A stretch of DNA of 16,184 bases, taken from contig UQOS01000030.1 in NCBI GenBank assembly GCA_900542735.1, positions 1 through 16,184 on the forward strand, read 5' to 3'. The position numbers and the translations under genes are program-made. The stretch comes from an uncultured Mycoplasmatota bacterium (GTDB taxonomy: Bacteria > Bacillota_I > Bacilli_A > RF39 > UBA660). Below the pieces are notes generated by a model. It saw nothing but the letters and a program-made list of their open reading frames with translations, made no database searches and was not told where the DNA came from. This document shows positions 13,540 to 16,184 of the stretch, one piece after another (positions within the stretch are counted from its first letter, which is position 1; every line of letters starts with the position of its first letter).

Positions 13540-14436
13540 ATGTTAAAAGTAGAAAATGTTACTAAATACTATGGTACTAATCTTGCAGTAGATCATTTGT
13601 CTTTTACTGTTGATGATGGTGAAATATTTGGTTTACTTGGTAGTAATGGAGCAGGTAAAACGACCACTTTTCGTATGATAATGGGGCTACTAGATGTAAC
13701 AAGTGGTAAAATTACGCTAGATGGTAAAAAAATTGATTATAGTGTAACTGATAAGATAGGGTTTGTAACAGAAGAAAGAAGTTTACTTACCAAAATGACA
13801 GTAAAAGAACAGATTATTTATTATGGTAGATTAAAAGGATTAAGTGAAAAAGAAATTTTAAAAAGACTAGATGATTGGTTAGAAAGATTTCAAATAAAAG
13901 AGTATAAGAATCGTAAAATAAAAGAATTATCTAAAGGAAACCAACAAAAGATTCAGTTTATTGCAGCGGTTATCAATGAACCTAAGTTATTGATTCTTGA
14001 TGAACCTTTTACAGGACTTGATCCTATTAATGTAAAATTATTAAAAGAAGCAATTTATAGTTTACAGAAAAAAGGCTGTTCAATTATTTTTTCTTCTCAT
14101 CAAATGGAACACATTGAACAGTTTTGTGAAAAATTAGTAATTCTAGTAAAAGGAAAAACTGTTTTAGAAGGCTATTTAAAAGATATTAAAGAAAGTTATC
14201 AAAAGAAAAATATTTTTATTCGTGGTGATGTTACAGCTAAAGAATTAGAAAGTATTAATGGCGTTTTATCAGTAGAGAAAAAATTAAATGAGTTTGAAGT
14301 AAAGATAGAAAATAATAAGATAGTAGAACAGGTATTTAAAAAGATTGCTCATCATAATATCACGAAATTCGTAGTGGAAGAAGCAAGCTTAAATGAAATT
14401 TTTATTGCGAAAGTAGGTGCTAGTTATGATGAATAA
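13540..14436 (+). CDS. ABC transporter ATP-binding protein, NatA-like
   Basis: The 298-residue ATPase subunit of an ABC-2 type exporter. Walker A is GSNGAGKT (34-41), the ABC signature is LSKGNQQ (130-136), Walker B is LLILDEP (150-156), followed by the D-loop TGLD (158-161), and the switch is H187 (SSHQ). The Q-loop position reads GFVTEERSLL, with Glu where Gln is usual, as is common in NatA/YhaQ-type subunits. The C-terminal extension (about 215-298), ending EEASLNEIFIAKVG, is the DUF4162-like domain of this subfamily. It overlaps the permease gene by 11 nt. The substrate is unknown; NatAB exports sodium in B. subtilis, but that cannot be assumed here. Confidence 0.92.
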   Translation: MLKVENVTKYYGTNLAVDHLSFTVDDGEIFGLLGSNGAGKTTTFRMIMGLLDVTSGKITLDGKKIDYSVTDKIGFVTEERSLLTKMTVKEQIIYYGRLKGLSEKEILKRLDDWLERFQIKEYKNRKIKELSKGNQQKIQFIAAVINEPKLLILDEPFTGLDPINVKLLKEAIYSLQKKGCSIIFSSHQMEHIEQFCEKLVILVKGKTVLEGYLKDIKESYQKKNIFIRGDVTAKELESINGVLSVEKKLNEFEVKIENNKIVEQVFKKIAHHNITKFVVEEASLNEIFIAKVGASYDE

Positions 14437-15742
14437 GTTTTGGTTTTTAACACAATCTAGTTTTTTAAAGAAGATTAAAAGTAAATGGTTTTTAATTGTT
14501 AATATTTTATTATTAGTAGTAATTGTAGGAATTGTAAATGTTGATAGTATTATTAAAGCTTTTGGTGGTGATTTTAATGATACTAACGAAATTGTTGTTT
14601 TAGATAAAACTGATATGTCTTATGATTTATTTGAAAAGAATTTAAAAAGTTATAACGAAACACTAGATATGAAATATACTTTTGATATTAGTAAAACTAT
14701 CAAAACAGAAGAAGAAATTAAGAAAGAAATAAAAGATACTGATAAGGTTTTAATTGTTTTAGAAAATAGTGATACTTCTTATCTTAAAGCAAGTATTATT
14801 AGTGATTCTTATATAGATACTATGTATTATCAACTTTTATATCAGGCTTTATCTACTACCAAAACAGAAGTTGCTTTTTCTCTTACTGATACCAATAAAG
14901 ATGAATTATTAAAATTAACTAGTAATATTTCTGTAGATAGAATTTTATTAAGTGATGATAAAAATACAGAAGAAGAAAATATGGAAATGATTATGGGAAC
15001 TGTTTTTCCAACAGTAATTTTACCTTTCTTTATCTTGGTAGTTTTCTTAGTTCAAATGATAGGCGCTGAAATTAATGAAGAAAAACAGACACGTAGTATG
15101 GAAGTAATTATTTCTAATGTTAGTCCAAAGGCTCACTTCTTTTCAAAGGTTATTGCTAGTAATGGTTTTGTTTTACTACAAGGAATTCTATTAATTTTAT
15201 ATGGAATTCTTGCTTTAGTAATTAGAAATTATACTGGTATTAGTAGTGCTAGTAGTATTACTTCACAGATTAGTGATGTATGGAATAGTCTAGTAGCAAG
15301 TGGCTTTGTAGATAAACTAACTTATATTATTCCACTTACTTTGATATTAATGGTTTTATCTTTCTTAACTTATTCTCTAGTAGCAGGAATTTTAGCATCT
15401 ATGACAGTTAGTATGGAAGATTATCAACAAATTCAAGCTCCTATTATGATGATTTGCTTAGCAGGGTATTATTTAGCTATTATGGCAGGTATGTTTCAAG
15501 GAAGCACATTAATTAGAATTTTATCTTATGTACCATTCTTATCTTGCTTATTATCACCAGCACTATTAGTAATAGGACAGATTGGTATATTTGATGTAGT
15601 AATTTCTATTATTATTTTATGTATTTTTAATTATATTTTAATTAGATATGGATTAAAGATTTATAAAATAGGTATTTTAAATTATTCAACAGATAAGATT
15701 TGGAGTAAGCTATTAAAAGCTGTAAGGTCTAAGGAGAGTTAA
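14426..15742 (+). CDS. ABC-2 type transporter permease, NatB-like
   Basis: The 438-residue membrane partner of the preceding ATPase. Topology follows the ABC-2 plan. There is one N-terminal helix (about 21-39), a large external domain (about 40-187) and then about six helices at 188-211, 246-266, 300-325, 338-356, 363-383 and 386-408. The cytoplasmic coupling region after helix 2 has the family signature INEEKQTRSMEVIISNVSPKAHFFSK split across 216-241. ATG 14426 is preferred, with GTAGGTG 6 nt upstream; ATG 14429 is also possible. Translational coupling to the ATPase is expected from the overlap. It is followed by hairpins, not by another gene of the same unit. Confidence 0.92.
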   Translation: MMNKFWFLTQSSFLKKIKSKWFLIVNILLLVVIVGIVNVDSIIKAFGGDFNDTNEIVVLDKTDMSYDLFEKNLKSYNETLDMKYTFDISKTIKTEEEIKKEIKDTDKVLIVLENSDTSYLKASIISDSYIDTMYYQLLYQALSTTKTEVAFSLTDTNKDELLKLTSNISVDRILLSDDKNTEEENMEMIMGTVFPTVILPFFILVVFLVQMIGAEINEEKQTRSMEVIISNVSPKAHFFSKVIASNGFVLLQGILLILYGILALVIRNYTGISSASSITSQISDVWNSLVASGFVDKLTYIIPLTLILMVLSFLTYSLVAGILASMTVSMEDYQQIQAPIMMICLAGYYLAIMAGMFQGSTLIRILSYVPFLSCLLSPALLVIGQIGIFDVVISIIILCIFNYILIRYGLKIYKIGILNYSTDKIWSKLLKAVRSKES

Positions 15743-15753
15743 TTTCTAGATTT

Positions 15754-15786
15754 TATATCTTGTTTACAAATAGAAAATAAGATATA
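15754..15786 (+). other. Stem-loop just after the ABC permease gene
   Basis: TATATCTTGTTT (15754-15765) pairs with AAAATAAGATATA (15775-15786) over 12 bp including one G-U, with a 9-nt loop. No T-tract follows, so it is more likely a 3'-end stabilising hairpin or chance than a strong terminator. Confidence 0.4.
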
Positions 15787-15827
15787 CTTTAAATGTAATA
15801 AAAAATAGGTTACTAAGTATATTAATT

Positions 15828-15863
15828 AAGGACTATGAGTATTAACTTGTCGTCCTTTTATTA
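15828..15863 (+). terminator. Weak intrinsic terminator of the ABC operon
   Basis: AAGGAC (15828-15833) pairs with GTCCTT (15852-15857), with an 18-nt loop, followed by TTATTATAT. The short stem and large loop lower confidence. The rest of the 15743-16011 gap holds only the two other stem-loops listed, and a poor promoter candidate (TTGAAT 15874-15879 with TATAAA 15899-15904). Confidence 0.45.
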
Positions 15864-15950
15864 TATGATTGTTTTGAATATTTTACATTTTAAAAAATTA
15901 TAAAATATCTTTTTATTTAATTTGTGAAATACCTTTATTTTACTAGTTAA

Positions 15951-16004
15951 AACTCCTATTTTTATGCTTTTTAAGTAATATACTTAGAAATCAGAATAGG
16001 AGTT
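15951..16004 (+). promoter_or_regulatory. Leader stem-loop sequestering the ribosome-binding site
   Basis: AACTCCTATT (15951-15960) is the exact reverse complement of AATAGGAGTT (15995-16004), which contains the Shine-Dalgarno AGGAG (15998-16002) of the next gene. An inner hairpin, TAAGTA-ATA-TACTTA (15972-15986), extended by three further A-T pairs and a T-G, forms the apex. The whole structure would hide the ribosome site in the mRNA unless something opens it. Confidence 0.65.
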
Positions 16005-16011
16005 GTAAAAG

Positions 16012-16184
16012 ATGAAAAAATTTAAAAAGTATTATGTATTAATTTTTATTTTAATTATGATAATAGTTATTAGTATTAGTGCTTCATATGCAATCTTCTC
16101 AAATACGAAAGAAGAGCATGGAAAACTAAATATTGTAGCTGGAACTTTAGATTATAAGATAGAAAATAAAAATTTAAAGAATAA
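16012..16184 (+). CDS. TasA/camelysin-type secreted protein, N-terminal part (runs off the window)
   Basis: The first 57 codons of a gene cut by the window end. The start ATG 16012 has AGGAG 9 nt upstream. The product begins with a basic stretch (KKFKKYY), a hydrophobic core (about 9-23) and SASYAIFSNT (23-32), then GKLNIVAGTLDYKIE (38-52). This is the classic N-terminus of SipW-processed TasA, CalY and camelysin-like proteins, whose mature part starts near the F-S-N/D-T motif and continues with a G-T-L-D-Y/L strand. Members form biofilm fibres or surface proteases in known species; the function here is not shown. It may be the first gene of an operon encoding further such proteins and a SipW-like signal peptidase. 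Confidence 0.8.
   Translation, partial: MKKFKKYYVLIFILIMIIVISISASYAIFSNTKEEHGKLNIVAGTLDYKIENKNLKN

Noticed and set aside
13615..13800. Glu in place of Gln in the Q-loop of the ABC ATPase as a defect
   Set aside because: The same substitution (EER) is common in the NatA-type subfamily, and all other motifs are intact.
1..16184. Mollicute (UGA = Trp) coding
   Set aside because: uvsE ends with TGA at its expected length, and conserved tryptophans are encoded by TGG, so the standard bacterial code applies.
1..16184. CRISPR array, tRNA or rRNA genes, insertion sequences, toxin-antitoxin or defence systems
   Set aside because: I saw no regularly spaced repeats, no cloverleaf with CCA or conserved TTCGA arm, no transposase and no defence-type gene pair in the window.

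Overview
This window looks like the chromosome of a low-GC Gram-positive bacterium of class Bacilli, probably an uncultured, gut-type lineage near the Erysipelotrichales/RF39-like groups. The class call rests on a DnaB/DnaI helicase-loading pair (a Bacilli trait), a Thr T-box riboswitch, an mraZ-rsmH-ftsL-PBP cell-division cluster, CotF-type spore-coat relatives and very A/T-rich codon use. UGA acts as a stop (the uvsE gene ends in TGA) and tryptophans are encoded by TGG, so the organism is not a Mycoplasma-type Mollicute with the altered code. Finer taxonomic placement is inference. All genes that I accept are on the plus strand.

Region 1 (1-2230): an AT-rich leader with a 14-bp inverted repeat, a tyrosine recombinase (289-1248) and a UV-damage endonuclease (uvsE). 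The recombinase is the only sign of mobile DNA. Region 2 (2264-7955): replication-initiation genes dnaB and dnaI, separated by an independent transcription unit for a membrane-anchored extracytoplasmic protein that has its own promoter and terminator. A complete T-box leader follows (promoter, Thr ACT specifier, antiterminator, terminator). It controls an unrecognised 168-codon ORF and thrS. ThrS keeps its editing and catalytic domains but lacks the N-terminal TGS domain.

Region 3 (8037-11964): a short dcw operon, mraZ-rsmH-ftsL-ftsI(PBP2B-like, tandem PASTA), with three GTGG boxes at exact 10-bp spacing just before mraZ. The usual mraY/murD/ftsW/murG continuation is missing; a CmpB-family membrane protein follows instead. 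Region 4 (12775-13465): two small overlapping genes, one a helical protein with a very acidic CxxC tail and the other a CotF-family coat-like protein.

Region 5 (13480-15742): an ABC-2 type exporter (NatA/NatB-like) with overlapping ATPase and permease genes. Region 6 (15743-16184): hairpin-rich intergenic DNA, then the first 57 codons of a TasA/camelysin-type secreted protein whose Shine-Dalgarno is buried in a 10-bp stem. The window is mostly core genome. The parts most worth a second look are the secreted-protein genes and their leaders, the T-box-linked unknown ORF, the acidic CotF-partner gene and the inverted repeat before the recombinase.
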